Assembly: GCA_964194555.1 (NCBI GenBank)
Contig: CAXMMT010000097.1
Span: forward strand, 1 to 58,599
Direction: 5' to 3'
From: SZUA-217 sp964194555
Lineage (GTDB): Bacteria > Actinomycetota > Acidimicrobiia > Spongiisociales > ZC4RG35
Length of the DNA: 58,599 nucleotides
Within the stretch, counting starts at the first letter, position 1, and each line of letters opens with the position of its first letter. Both the position numbers and the translations under genes were made by a program. Below are positions 43,722-52,096 of the stretch, piece by piece. A model generated the notes under the pieces. That model was not told where the DNA came from. It made no database searches and was given only the letters and a program-made list of their open reading frames with translations.

Positions 43722-44630
43722 TTGAGTGAGCCAATCACATTCGATGGGCGGGTCGCCGTCATAACCGGGGCCGGGGGGGGTCTCGGGAAGACATACGCGC
43801 TCGAGCTTGCCCGTCGCGGCGCTCGCGTCGTGGTCAACGATCTCGGCGGGTCTGTAGACGGCACGGGGGCTTCGGTGTCCGCTGCCGATGTTGTGGTCGA
43901 CGAGATCAGAAGTGCCGGTGGGGAGGCCGTCCCCAATTACGACTCGGTATCAACCGAGGAGGGGGGAGCGGGCATCATAGGGACTGCTGTCGATGAGTTT
44001 GGTGGAGTGGACATCTTGGTCAACAACGCCGGGATTCTTCGAGACAAGTCTTTTGCCAACATGGAGACGGCTGAGATCGAAGCGGTTCTCGAGGTTCATC
44101 TGAAAGGCGCTTTCTATGTCAGCCAGCCTGCCTTTCGGGTCATGAAGGACAACGGCTATGGCCGCCTGGTGTTCACTTCATCAAATGCTGGGCTATTCGG
44201 CAACTTTGGCCAGGCGAACTACGGCGCTGCCAAGGCCGGACTTGTCGGTCTTGCCAACGTCCTTGCCATCGAGGGGATGAAGTACAACATCAAGTCCAAT
44301 GTGATTGCTCCTGTGGCGCGAACCAGGATGACCGCAGACATTCTCGGACCGTTTGCGGAGATGGTCGACCCGAACCAGGTTACGCCGATGGTGGTCTACC
44401 TTTGCTCGGAGTCCAACGAGTACACCCACGAGATCTTCACAGCCGGCGGTGGCCGCTTCGGGCGTATCTTCATCGGGACGAATGAGGGCTGGTTCGCCGG
44501 TCAGGGGGCCGTTCCCTCGGTGGAAGAGCTCTCAGAGCATCTCGACGAGATCCGCGACATAGGCGAGCACATCATCCCGTCCAACATCAACGACGAATTG
44601 ATGCTGCTCGGTCAGATGCTGGCCGGCTGA
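43722..44630 (+). CDS. SDR dehydrogenase, MFE-2/HSD17B4 N-domain type
   Basis: A 302-residue SDR with VAVITGAGGGLGKTYALELA and RGARVVVNDLGGSVDGTG, a variant N-terminus typical of the (3R)-hydroxyacyl-CoA dehydrogenase part of peroxisomal multifunctional enzyme 2. NNAGILRDKSF and the catalytic Ser, then YGAAKAGL, follow. TTG 43722 is supported by GGAGGG upstream. It probably oxidises the 3-hydroxyacyl-CoA made by the MaoC hydratase encoded directly after it. Confidence 0.9.
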   Translation: MSEPITFDGRVAVITGAGGGLGKTYALELARRGARVVVNDLGGSVDGTGASVSAADVVVDEIRSAGGEAVPNYDSVSTEEGGAGIIGTAVDEFGGVDILVNNAGILRDKSFANMETAEIEAVLEVHLKGAFYVSQPAFRVMKDNGYGRLVFTSSNAGLFGNFGQANYGAAKAGLVGLANVLAIEGMKYNIKSNVIAPVARTRMTADILGPFAEMVDPNQVTPMVVYLCSESNEYTHEIFTAGGGRFGRIFIGTNEGWFAGQGAVPSVEELSEHLDEIRDIGEHIIPSNINDELMLLGQMLAG

Positions 44631-44631
44631 C

Positions 44632-45492
44632 ATGGCGATTGATCTTGCCAGGGTTGTTGGGGCCGAACTGGTGGCCGAGGGCTATTCGTGGACCGACGAC
44701 GATGTGATTCTCTACAACCTCGCCGTTGGTGCCGGCAACCCGCCCAATGACCCCTTGGAGTTGAAGTACGCCTACGAGGCCGACCTCCAGGCGGTCCCCA
44801 GCTTCGGGACGATTCCGCCGTTCGGGATGATGATGAGCATGGGGATGATCGAGGGGGTTGATATCAATCTCACCCAGATTCTTCATGGCTCCCAGGAGTT
44901 GATGGTCCACCGCCCGATTCCGACATCGGGGACTGTTTCTCAAAGCGGTCGTGTCGTGGATGTCTTTGACAAGGGAAAAGGAGCCCTGGTCGTCATGGAG
45001 ATCGTCTCGGTCCTGGACGAGACTGGTGAGTCTCTCTTCACCAATCGTCCTTCGATATTCGTCCGGGGCGAGGGCGGTTTTGACGGCGAATCTGGCCCAC
45101 CCCGGGGAAACGAGGCGCCGGATCGGGAGCCGGACCAGCGGATCGAGTCGCCCACATTGCCCCAGCAGGCCTTGTTGTACCGCATGGTTTCGGGCGACAA
45201 GAATCCGTTGCATGCAGATCCCGGCTTCGCAAGCTTCGTTGGCTTTGACCGACCGATTCTCCACGGTCTTTGCACCTACGGCGTGGTGGCCAAAGCAGTC
45301 GTGGACAGCGCCCTCAACGGAAAGCCAGAGAGGCTTGCCTCCTTCAAAGCGCGCTTCACCGGGCATGTGTTTCCGGGAGAGACACTGATCACGCGGGTTT
45401 GGGATGAGGTCGATGGCCTGATTGTGGAAGCGAGCATCAAAGAGCGGGGGACGACCGTACTCTCGAATGCCTTGGTAACGGTGCGAAGCTAG
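44632..45492 (+). CDS. MaoC-type enoyl-CoA hydratase 2
   Basis: A 286-residue double hot-dog protein. The N-terminal pseudo-domain begins with SWTDDDVILYNLAVGAG. The C-terminal domain carries the hydratase-2 motif: MVSGDKNPLHADPGFASFVG followed by RPILHGLCTYG with catalytic Asp and His. This is the layout of the hydratase domain of HSD17B4/MFE-2. Starts one base after the SDR stop. It closes the catabolic block; the next gene lies on the other strand. Confidence 0.9.
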   Translation: MAIDLARVVGAELVAEGYSWTDDDVILYNLAVGAGNPPNDPLELKYAYEADLQAVPSFGTIPPFGMMMSMGMIEGVDINLTQILHGSQELMVHRPIPTSGTVSQSGRVVDVFDKGKGALVVMEIVSVLDETGESLFTNRPSIFVRGEGGFDGESGPPRGNEAPDREPDQRIESPTLPQQALLYRMVSGDKNPLHADPGFASFVGFDRPILHGLCTYGVVAKAVVDSALNGKPERLASFKARFTGHVFPGETLITRVWDEVDGLIVEASIKERGTTVLSNALVTVRS

Positions 45493-45516
45493 CGACGGGC
45501 CACTAGAAGAAAACCA

Positions 45517-46323
45517 CTAAGCCCGGATCTCCACCGGGGTCCCCAGCGGAACCATCGTGTGGAGTTCGGTGATCAGATCGTTGGGCAAGCGGACACAACC
45601 CAGCGACACCGCCCGGCCGATCGAGGCAGGGTTGCTGGTTCCGTGAATCCCGATGATCCCATCTCCTCCGTTGTATTCGGTAATGGTGTCCGAACGCGCC
45701 GAGAGGCCAAGGGCGTGGGGTCCCCACACGCTGTTTGGGTTCGCCAGTGTCACGCTGTCGGTGACGAAGAAGACTCCGGTGGGTGTCTGGTTCTGGTCGG
45801 TCCCGATGGCAACCGTGGAGTTGATCATCTCTTCGCCGTTGACGGTGTAGGTGAGCGTCTTGTCACTCAGGTCGATGACGATCTTGCCCTCCACCAGGTA
45901 GAGCTCGACGTGGTCGGTGTGGATCCACCCGGTGCTGCCGTTGGGGCGGATCGGCAGCATGACCTCTACCCAGCCATTGGCCGGCTCTCCAATCACTGTG
46001 AGAACCGTGACGGTGTTCAGGATGGTTGTGGCCGGCAAGGTTACCAAGGGCTCCTCATAGCTCGGGGTGGAGTAAACCTCGGTATCTCCTCGTGTCATCG
46101 CCACCAGTGAGCTGTGCTCAGCCAAACCGGCTTCGAAGCCCCGATAGACGGGTCGGTCGTCGGTCTCTGGCAATTCGACGGGTTCTTCGACGACCTCATC
46201 CGGTGGAGAGAGGATCTCGGCAGCGGCCGCTGTGATGGTGGTCGGGGCAGGTTCGAATACCACAGCACCGCCGCATGCAGCGATGACGATGGCGAGAACA
46301 ACCGAAAGCGCGCCCTTTTTCAT
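45517..46323 (-). CDS. L,D-transpeptidase (YkuD) lipoprotein with SH3-like domain
   Basis: A 268-residue protein with lipoprotein signal MKKGALSVVLAIVIAACGG, a linker, an SH3b-like segment (about 75-140: AMTRGDTEVYSTPS, GWVEVMLPIRPNGSTGWI), and a YkuD catalytic domain with IGIHGTSNP and SLGCVRLPN (catalytic Cys). It forms 3-3 cross-links in, or attaches proteins to, peptidoglycan. ATG 46323 is 6 nt after a TAAGGT box; GTG 46326 directly precedes it and is an alternative. Confidence 0.9.
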   Translation of the reverse strand: MKKGALSVVLAIVIAACGGAVVFEPAPTTITAAAAEILSPPDEVVEEPVELPETDDRPVYRGFEAGLAEHSSLVAMTRGDTEVYSTPSYEEPLVTLPATTILNTVTVLTVIGEPANGWVEVMLPIRPNGSTGWIHTDHVELYLVEGKIVIDLSDKTLTYTVNGEEMINSTVAIGTDQNQTPTGVFFVTDSVTLANPNSVWGPHALGLSARSDTITEYNGGDGIIGIHGTSNPASIGRAVSLGCVRLPNDLITELHTMVPLGTPVEIRA

Positions 46324-46329
46324 CACATA

Positions 46330-46364
46330 ACCTTATCGGTCTCTCGACCAGAGCCGTTTAGCCT
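46330..46364. promoter_or_regulatory. Divergent leaderless-type promoters of L,D-transpeptidase and hydroxyacid dehydrogenase
   Basis: On the minus strand TAAGGT (46335-46330) ends 6 nt before ATG 46323. On the plus strand TAGCCT (46359-46364) ends 7 nt before GTG 46372. Confidence 0.5.
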
Positions 46365-46371
46365 TCGATTC

Positions 46372-47325
46372 GTGAATCGTGTGTTTGTCACGAGGCTGTT
46401 GCCAGAGAAACTCATTGCTCCGTTGCGCAGCGAGAATAGTGTGACGATCTGGGATGGCGAGGGACCTGTTCCCAACGACGTCCTGGTGTCCGAGACGTCG
46501 TCGGCCGACGGTTTGCTCTGCATGATCACCGATGGGATCGGACGTTCTCTTCTCGATCGGGCGTCCCGCCTTCGTGTCATCTCCCAGATGGCGGTCGGAG
46601 TGGACAACATCGATATCGACGAATGCTCGAAGCGGGGGATTCTCGTCGGGCATACGCCTGGAGTTCTCACCGAGACGGTCGCCGATTCGGCCTTCGCCTT
46701 GCTCGGGGCTGCGGCACGTCGGCTGTTCGAGGGTGAGAGAGAGGTTCGCTCGGGGAGGTGGGGACCCTGGGAGCCGTTTCATCTCACCGGCGGTGATCTT
46801 CACAACACCACACTTGGAATCGTGGGCATGGGCCGCATTGGCCGGGCCATCGCCAGACGAGCTGCCGGCTACGAAATGCGTGTCCTCTATTCGTCACCCA
46901 CTCCCAAGGATCTGGCCGACGCCGACCATGTTCCTCTGAAGATACTTCTGACCGAGTCGGATCATGTGGTTCTGTCCGCGTCACTCAACGAGGCAACCCG
47001 GGGCCTGATTGGCGCCCCGGAGCTTGGTCTCATGCGACCGACGGCTTATCTGGTCAACGTGGCGCGGGGACCTCTCGTCAACACCGTCGACCTGACCGAA
47101 GCGCTGCGCTCGGGCGGGATTGCCGGTGCAGCGCTCGATGTCACCGATCCCGAGCCACTTCCTCCGAATCACCCGCTTCTCTCGGTGCCCAATTGCCTGG
47201 TGGTGCCCCACATCGCGAGCGCATCCGTCAGAACCAGGAATGCAATGGCGGCGTTGGCGGTAGAGAATCTTGTGGCAGGTCTGGAAGGCCGCTCGATGCC
47301 TGCTGCCTACCCGACAGCCGGATAG
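46372..47325 (+). CDS. D-isomer-specific 2-hydroxyacid dehydrogenase (glyoxylate/hydroxypyruvate reductase type)
   Basis: A 317-residue NAD(P)-dependent dehydrogenase. Rossmann motif GIVGMGRIGRAIARRA, and the catalytic triad: Arg in NVARGPLVNT, Glu in DVTDPEPLPPNHPL, His in PHIASAS. The sequence QMAVGVDNIDIDECSKRGI is characteristic of GRHPR-type enzymes. GTG 46372 is chosen from the -10 box position. The open frame reaching 258 bp upstream lies inside the opposite-strand transpeptidase gene and is not coding. Confidence 0.9.
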   Translation: MNRVFVTRLLPEKLIAPLRSENSVTIWDGEGPVPNDVLVSETSSADGLLCMITDGIGRSLLDRASRLRVISQMAVGVDNIDIDECSKRGILVGHTPGVLTETVADSAFALLGAAARRLFEGEREVRSGRWGPWEPFHLTGGDLHNTTLGIVGMGRIGRAIARRAAGYEMRVLYSSPTPKDLADADHVPLKILLTESDHVVLSASLNEATRGLIGAPELGLMRPTAYLVNVARGPLVNTVDLTEALRSGGIAGAALDVTDPEPLPPNHPLLSVPNCLVVPHIASASVRTRNAMAALAVENLVAGLEGRSMPAAYPTAG

Positions 47326-47349
47326 CCCTGTTTGGGAGATTACCCTGCC

Positions 47350-48915
47350 ATGGTCCACAGACGCTCAGGGAGAACTCTGCCAATGTTTCGACTGCCCGAC
47401 GCCAAGTCCGTCGAGCGCAATCCAGACCAGGAGAGGTTGCGGCAGCTTGCCGTGGCGGTTCTGCCGCGTCTCACCGAAACTGAGTTCGAGAACCTCAACT
47501 ATCAGGCTCAAGTAACCGCACGGCTGAAGAACTCGACGTTCTTCGTCTCTGATCACGACATCCATCAGAACCGGATCACCTCGGCGGAGGTCGAGGAGTG
47601 GGTAGCAAGACAGGACGCCCATATCGCATCTCAGGACATGCTTCTGATAGAAGGATATATCGGTCCCGACCCGGAGTTCCGCACCGGGTCTCGTCTCTTC
47701 ATAGAGGCGACGCAGCCAAACATCGCCGGGATGCAGTCCCATCTCTATTTCCCGCCTGATGCCGAATGGACACCCGAGCTCACGATCGTCTACACGCCGA
47801 ATCTGCCGGCTCCAGGCAAACCGGACAACCGACTCATCATCGTTGATCTCGAGAAGGGGGTAACCCGCGTTTTCGGCTCCGACTACTTCGGTGAGTCGAA
47901 GATGGGTGGTCTCCGCATGTGGAACCGTCTTGTTTTTGACCACGGTGGTCTCGCTCTTCATGCCGGTCTGAAGACCTTTCCACCCCAGGCGACACGCAGT
48001 GGCACCGAAGAGTCGATGTTGATCATCGGACTGTCGGGAACCGGAAAGACAACGACCACATTCAGACAGCAAGCAGGATCACTTCCTTGCCAGGACGACT
48101 TTGTAGGTTTGATGCCGGGAGGTTTGGTGCACACCACCGAGGCCGGATGTTTCGCCAAGACATACGGTTTGGACCCGGACGATGAGCCGACGATCTACGG
48201 TGGCACGACCCGTTCGGACGCCTGGCTCGAGAACGTGGCGGTTACCCCGGAAGGATTGGTCGATTTCTTCGACGTCTCCTACACGGCCAACGGTCGTTGT
48301 ACGTTTCCTCTGGCCAATATCCGGCACAGAGACCCAATGGCCGTGCCCCCGGCCAGTTATCTACTCATCCTGAATAGGTCAGATCATGTGATTCCGGCGG
48401 TGGCCCGACTCAGTCGCCAACAGATCCCGGCCTATTTCATGCTTGGAGAGACCAAGGGAACGTCGGCCGGCGGGGCCGCAGAAGCGGGGAAGAGTCTCCG
48501 GGTGCCCGGTACAAACCCGTTCTTCTTCGATGACGACTCGATGCAAGGCAACCGTTTGGCAGAGTTGCTGGACACGATGCCCGACCTGGAGGCGTATGTC
48601 CTGAACACGGGACGGGTTGGGGGAGAAGGAGATGGCTCGAAGAAGGTCCATATTCCGGACTCGTCAGCGATAGTTCAGGGGATCGTGGAGGGCACCATCT
48701 CTTGGCAGAGGGATGGGGACTTCGGCTACGACGTTGCAGCGTCAGTGCCGGGTGTGACCGATATCGAGCTCCTGCAACCACGCCGTCTGTATGAGGGCCA
48801 GGGCCGACTCGAGGAGTATGAGTCCATTGTCGCTCGGCTGAAAAAGGAGAGGGTGGAGTATCTCAAGGGGTACCTGGCGCTGCACCCCGCTGTCTCGGAT
48901 GGCCTGGGCGGCTAG
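47350..48915 (+). CDS. pckA: Phosphoenolpyruvate carboxykinase, ATP type
   Basis: About 521 residues. Converts oxaloacetate plus ATP to phosphoenolpyruvate, the entry to gluconeogenesis. Kinase-1a motif GLSGTGKTTTT, kinase-2 DDFVGL, and the active-site region around QPNIAGMQSHLYF, FGSDYFGESKMGG and LETKGTSAGG-like sequence identify the ATP-dependent PckA family. ATG 47350 is taken as start, with ATG 47383 (MFRLPDAKS) as a plausible alternative. The stop shares a CTAG with the convergent thiamine pyrophosphokinase gene. Confidence 0.9.
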   Translation: MVHRRSGRTLPMFRLPDAKSVERNPDQERLRQLAVAVLPRLTETEFENLNYQAQVTARLKNSTFFVSDHDIHQNRITSAEVEEWVARQDAHIASQDMLLIEGYIGPDPEFRTGSRLFIEATQPNIAGMQSHLYFPPDAEWTPELTIVYTPNLPAPGKPDNRLIIVDLEKGVTRVFGSDYFGESKMGGLRMWNRLVFDHGGLALHAGLKTFPPQATRSGTEESMLIIGLSGTGKTTTTFRQQAGSLPCQDDFVGLMPGGLVHTTEAGCFAKTYGLDPDDEPTIYGGTTRSDAWLENVAVTPEGLVDFFDVSYTANGRCTFPLANIRHRDPMAVPPASYLLILNRSDHVIPAVARLSRQQIPAYFMLGETKGTSAGGAAEAGKSLRVPGTNPFFFDDDSMQGNRLAELLDTMPDLEAYVLNTGRVGGEGDGSKKVHIPDSSAIVQGIVEGTISWQRDGDFGYDVAASVPGVTDIELLQPRRLYEGQGRLEEYESIVARLKKERVEYLKGYLALHPAVSDGLGG

Positions 48916-49535
48916 TCGCCTACGACCGCGAGCAGACAGCCTTCTCCGATCAGAATGTCGGCGACGGGGGAGCGCATGACGTTGGAAAGCCCGCGGGTGC
49001 TTCCATAGAAGAGGGTGTCCCCGCTGAGATCCCATTTCAAACCGCTGGTGTGTACATCCAACACATCGCCGCCCATCGGAATGAGAGACAGGGTCGTCCC
49101 GGAATCTCCATGAATGATCCTTCGTCTTCTCACCACATAGGCCCACCCGCTGGTCGAAACCCAGTCGATCTCATCGATGCGTCGCCACCTATCGGCACAG
49201 AGCAGGCCGGCCGTCGAAAGCTCGTGGTCGAGTCGTCCCCCGCTGCCGCCAACGATCACTACCCGTTCGGGTGCCTCTCTGGCCACCAAATCCATGGCAA
49301 GATCGAGATCGCTAGCATTCTTGTCTGTCGGATGACGCTCGATGATCACATGGTCGGGAATCTCGGTCGCGGTGATCGAGTCCATGTCGCCGACAAGCAC
49401 ATCGACTCGAAAACCGAGCTGGACGGCGTAGTCGTATCCGCTGTCGGCCGCGACCACCAAGTCGGGTCTGGGGAGCTCCTCGTGTATCTCGAGCTGTGGC
49501 GCCTCGCTGCCAGTGAAGATGAGGACTGTATCCAT
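48912..49535 (-). CDS. Thiamine pyrophosphokinase
   Basis: A 207-residue enzyme transferring pyrophosphate from ATP to thiamine. The motifs VVAADSGYDYA, VGDMDSI, KNASDLDLAM and GGSGGRLDHE define the catalytic domain, and the C-terminal beta domain ends with the thiamine-binding stretch (STRGLSNVM). No TPP riboswitch is visible upstream. Converges with pckA (shared CTAG stop). Confidence 0.9.
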   Translation of the reverse strand: MDTVLIFTGSEAPQLEIHEELPRPDLVVAADSGYDYAVQLGFRVDVLVGDMDSITATEIPDHVIIERHPTDKNASDLDLAMDLVAREAPERVVIVGGSGGRLDHELSTAGLLCADRWRRIDEIDWVSTSGWAYVVRRRRIIHGDSGTTLSLIPMGGDVLDVHTSGLKWDLSGDTLFYGSTRGLSNVMRSPVADILIGEGCLLAVVGD

Positions 49536-49581
49536 GCAAATGACAAAATCGTCTTACGCGCCAAATCGCGGGTAAGAGTTA

Positions 49582-49604
49582 ACCGTCAAGTTGAGCTTGA
49601 CGGT
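49582..49604 (-). terminator. Perfect 9-bp inverted repeat between ATP-grasp and thiamine pyrophosphokinase genes
   Basis: accgtcaag (49582-49590), 5-base loop, cttgacggt (49596-49604). On the minus strand it lies about 43 bp after the ATP-grasp stop, followed by ttaactctta. It may be an intrinsic terminator with a weak U tract. An operator is also possible, because the arm contains TTGACG, a possible -35 for the next gene. Confidence 0.45.
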
Positions 49605-49646
49605 GCTTTGGTCCTGGTGACGGAAGGTAAAGCGGGGGGTCATCAT

Positions 49647-50858
49647 TCATGTCACCAAAACTGAGATTGTGTTCTTGGCCTTCCGAAGCGCCGTTTCGAC
49701 GGCGTGAGGAGTGTCGCCGCGGGCGAAAACGAAGCCTAGATAGCGATCCCCCTCCGGTGACGCCAGAACGTCCGAACCGACGTTGATGGTGATGTCCACA
49801 CCAGTGATGTGGGGGATTGTCCGGGCCTGATCGATGCCTTCGATCGAGCTGAGGACTCCCGACCTGGGAATTGGGACCATCAGCACTCCACTGGCGTGTT
49901 GCTCGCGGCGAAGCTCGGGTTTGTCCATCCCCACTGCGTTTCTGAGTATCAGGGATTCGAGGGTCGTTCCCATGAGTCCGAAGTTGAGACTTCTCGAGCA
50001 GAGCCCGCCGATAGATCTTGCGGCGACTTCGAGGACACTGGCCCGGCCGTTGTGAATCTTGAGTTCGATGTGAACCGGTCCGTGGGTGAGTCCCAACCCT
50101 CGTAGCGCTGCCTCTGCAATACGAATGCACTCCTGCTGGTCCTCGTCAGAGAGCCGACTCGGCGTCACCAGAATCGTCTCAGGAAAGCTGGGGCCCTCAC
50201 TGGTGTCGGGTTTGTCGAAGATCGCCAGAACCATCAACTCGCCATTGCCGATGATTCCCTCGACGGCTACCTCGTCCCCGGGCAGGTAGGCCTCGAGAAG
50301 AAGACGCTGGGAATGTCGGCGGTCTCCAATTATGTGACGAACGCGGTCGATTGTCGGAGATAGGTCTCGCAGATGGTCGACCCGGATGACACCCTGACTC
50401 GCCGATCTGGACAGCGGCTTGACAACCAGCGGAAAACCGACCGCGTTGGATGCCTTCTCAGCCGATTGTCCGGTTGGCTCGAGCACTGCAAAGCGGGGTT
50501 GCGGTACCTCGGTCGTCGCAAGACGATTTCTCAGGAGGTGTTTGTCACGGGTGGTACGGGCCGCGTCTGGTGTGTTGGCAGCAAGCCCGAGCGTTGTGCC
50601 GGCCAGCGACGCGACCACGACTCCGGCGTCGTCCGCAGCGACTACACCGTCGAGGGCGGTCTCGTCGCCCAGCGCTGCTATCAAATCAGCGGCGCCTTGG
50701 GGGTCGGAGCAGTCGATGTGGAGATATCTGTCGCCCATGTCGAAAGGCGGCGGGTTCTCCGAAGCCACTACCAGATCTATCCCCAGCGACTCTGCTGCAG
50801 ACACGAAGTCGTGTGCTCGGTAAGTGGTGCTGGGGAGTATTACGACGGCTCTTGTCAT
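49647..50858 (-). CDS. ATP-grasp ligase of unassigned substrate
   Basis: A 403-residue ATP-grasp enzyme: an N-terminal pre-grasp domain (RAVVILPSTTYRAHDFVSAA), the grasp core with PLVVKPLSRSASQGV (glycine-rich loop) and EAYLPGDEVAVEGII, the metal site VHIELKIHNGRASVLEVAARSIG, and a C-terminal domain like that of L-amino acid ligases/CPSase-type proteins (HASGVLMVPIPRSGVL). It likely forms a peptide or amide bond from a carboxylate and ATP. Neighbours give no substrate clue. Divergent from the Nfu-like gene. Confidence 0.85.
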   Translation of the reverse strand: MTRAVVILPSTTYRAHDFVSAAESLGIDLVVASENPPPFDMGDRYLHIDCSDPQGAADLIAALGDETALDGVVAADDAGVVVASLAGTTLGLAANTPDAARTTRDKHLLRNRLATTEVPQPRFAVLEPTGQSAEKASNAVGFPLVVKPLSRSASQGVIRVDHLRDLSPTIDRVRHIIGDRRHSQRLLLEAYLPGDEVAVEGIIGNGELMVLAIFDKPDTSEGPSFPETILVTPSRLSDEDQQECIRIAEAALRGLGLTHGPVHIELKIHNGRASVLEVAARSIGGLCSRSLNFGLMGTTLESLILRNAVGMDKPELRREQHASGVLMVPIPRSGVLSSIEGIDQARTIPHITGVDITINVGSDVLASPEGDRYLGFVFARGDTPHAVETALRKAKNTISVLVT

Positions 50859-50877
50859 TTATTGATCCTGAAGGGGT

Positions 50878-50883
50878 TAACAT
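50878..50883 (+). promoter_or_regulatory. TAACAT box before nfu-like gene
   Basis: TAACAT ends 8 nt before ATG 50892, which marks the start inside a much longer open frame. Confidence 0.45.
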
Positions 50884-50891
50884 TCTCGCAG

Positions 50892-51506
50892 ATGTCTGAC
50901 ACCACAGTTCTGGGCGTAGCCCAAGACGCCCTCGAAATGATCAGTCAACTGAGAGACAACGAGCCCGGTGACGAGGAGTTCGCCCTCTCGGTCGAGGTGA
51001 CCGGTTTTCGCGGCCCGCAATTCTCATATGAACTCGCCTTCATTCCTCTAGCTGACATGAAGGACGGTTGGATCGAGGAGCGTCACGACGATCTGGCGAT
51101 CATCTTCCCCGAGGCCGATATCGAAAAACTGGAAGGCTCGACACTCGAGTTGACGGATGAGGGTCTGGCGATGAACAACCCGAACTCGCCGGAGACGCCT
51201 GCCATGTCGGCACCGAAGGGCGATCTCTCCGGAGCATTGGTCGACCAAGTCAATCAGGTGATCACCGAGCAGGTGAATCCGGCGATAGCTGCCCATGGAG
51301 GCGGCGCCGAACTGGTCTCGGTCGACGGGACCATTGCCTATCTCAGGTTGTTTGGCGGCTGTCAGGGATGTGGGCTTGCCCAGGTGACTCTCAAGCAGGG
51401 AATCGAGAAGATCATCTTGGAGTCGATCGATGAGCTGACCCAGGTGGTCGACGTGACCGATCACGCGTCCGGAGACGACCCCTACTACGAGAGCCAGAAG
51501 AAGTAG
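50892..51506 (+). CDS. NfuA-like Fe-S cluster biogenesis protein
   Basis: A 204-residue protein with a degenerate A-type (IscA-like) N-terminal domain (residues 1-95) and a C-terminal Nfu domain with the cluster-binding CxxC in FGGCQGCGLAQVTLKQGIE. The two-domain arrangement matches NfuA, which delivers [4Fe-4S] clusters to apoproteins. The open frame continues 519 bp upstream, but that part is antisense to the ATP-grasp gene; the -10 box and the domain start support ATG 50892. Confidence 0.88.
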   Translation: MSDTTVLGVAQDALEMISQLRDNEPGDEEFALSVEVTGFRGPQFSYELAFIPLADMKDGWIEERHDDLAIIFPEADIEKLEGSTLELTDEGLAMNNPNSPETPAMSAPKGDLSGALVDQVNQVITEQVNPAIAAHGGGAELVSVDGTIAYLRLFGGCQGCGLAQVTLKQGIEKIILESIDELTQVVDVTDHASGDDPYYESQKK

Positions 51507-51529
51507 GAAGAGCGAAGCAGTAAGACGTC

Positions 51530-52096
51530 ATGGCCCGGTTCACTCGGTCCGAACTCGAGTCGTTCCGGGATAAACCGGTAGTTGACCTTCTCGGACCCGA
51601 TGTTCGGCTCCTATTCGTTGGCATCAACCCCGGTTTGTGGACAGCCGCAACCAATACTCACTTCTGTCATCCAACCAACCGCTTTTATCCGGCCTTGCGT
51701 CTTGCCGGTGTTATCGACTGGGACCTCGATTCGGCGGTGGGTATGGATGATCGCCAACGTGCCGAATTCGTCGGATCAGGGATCGGGATCACCAACCTGG
51801 TCAACAGGGCGACGATACGGGCGTCCGAACTGACACTTGAGGAGTTGAGAGACGGTGCCCGGAGACTCCACGACCTGTCCGGGGAGGTACGGCCCAAAGT
51901 GGTCGCCATGGCCGGGGTCACCGCCTACCGGGAGGCCTTTGCCCGGCCCAAGGCGCTCCTCGGAAAACAGGCCGAAGCGGTTGGCAACGGAGAGTTGTGG
52001 CTTGTGCCCAACCCGAGCGGCCTGAATGCCCACGAGACAGTCGCGTCGCTGTCGGAATGGTATCGCAAAGTCGCTTCGGCGGCCGGCGTCATATGA
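51530..52096 (+). CDS. mug: Mismatch-specific (G:U/G:T) uracil-DNA glycosylase, Mug/TDG family
   Basis: A 188-residue glycosylase. The catalytic motif GINPGLWTAATNTHFCHPTN has the Asn of the Mug/TDG family. The second signature, NPSGLNAHE, corresponds to the intercalating loop. It excises uracil or thymine from mismatches with guanine in base-excision repair. The stop overlaps the start of a small membrane protein gene (ATGA). Confidence 0.92.
   Translation: MARFTRSELESFRDKPVVDLLGPDVRLLFVGINPGLWTAATNTHFCHPTNRFYPALRLAGVIDWDLDSAVGMDDRQRAEFVGSGIGITNLVNRATIRASELTLEELRDGARRLHDLSGEVRPKVVAMAGVTAYREAFARPKALLGKQAEAVGNGELWLVPNPSGLNAHETVASLSEWYRKVASAAGVI

Noticed and set aside
42460..43734. 424-residue minus-strand frame under the acyl-CoA dehydrogenase gene
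   Set aside because: Shadow of a clear acyl-CoA dehydrogenase; no recognisable domain.
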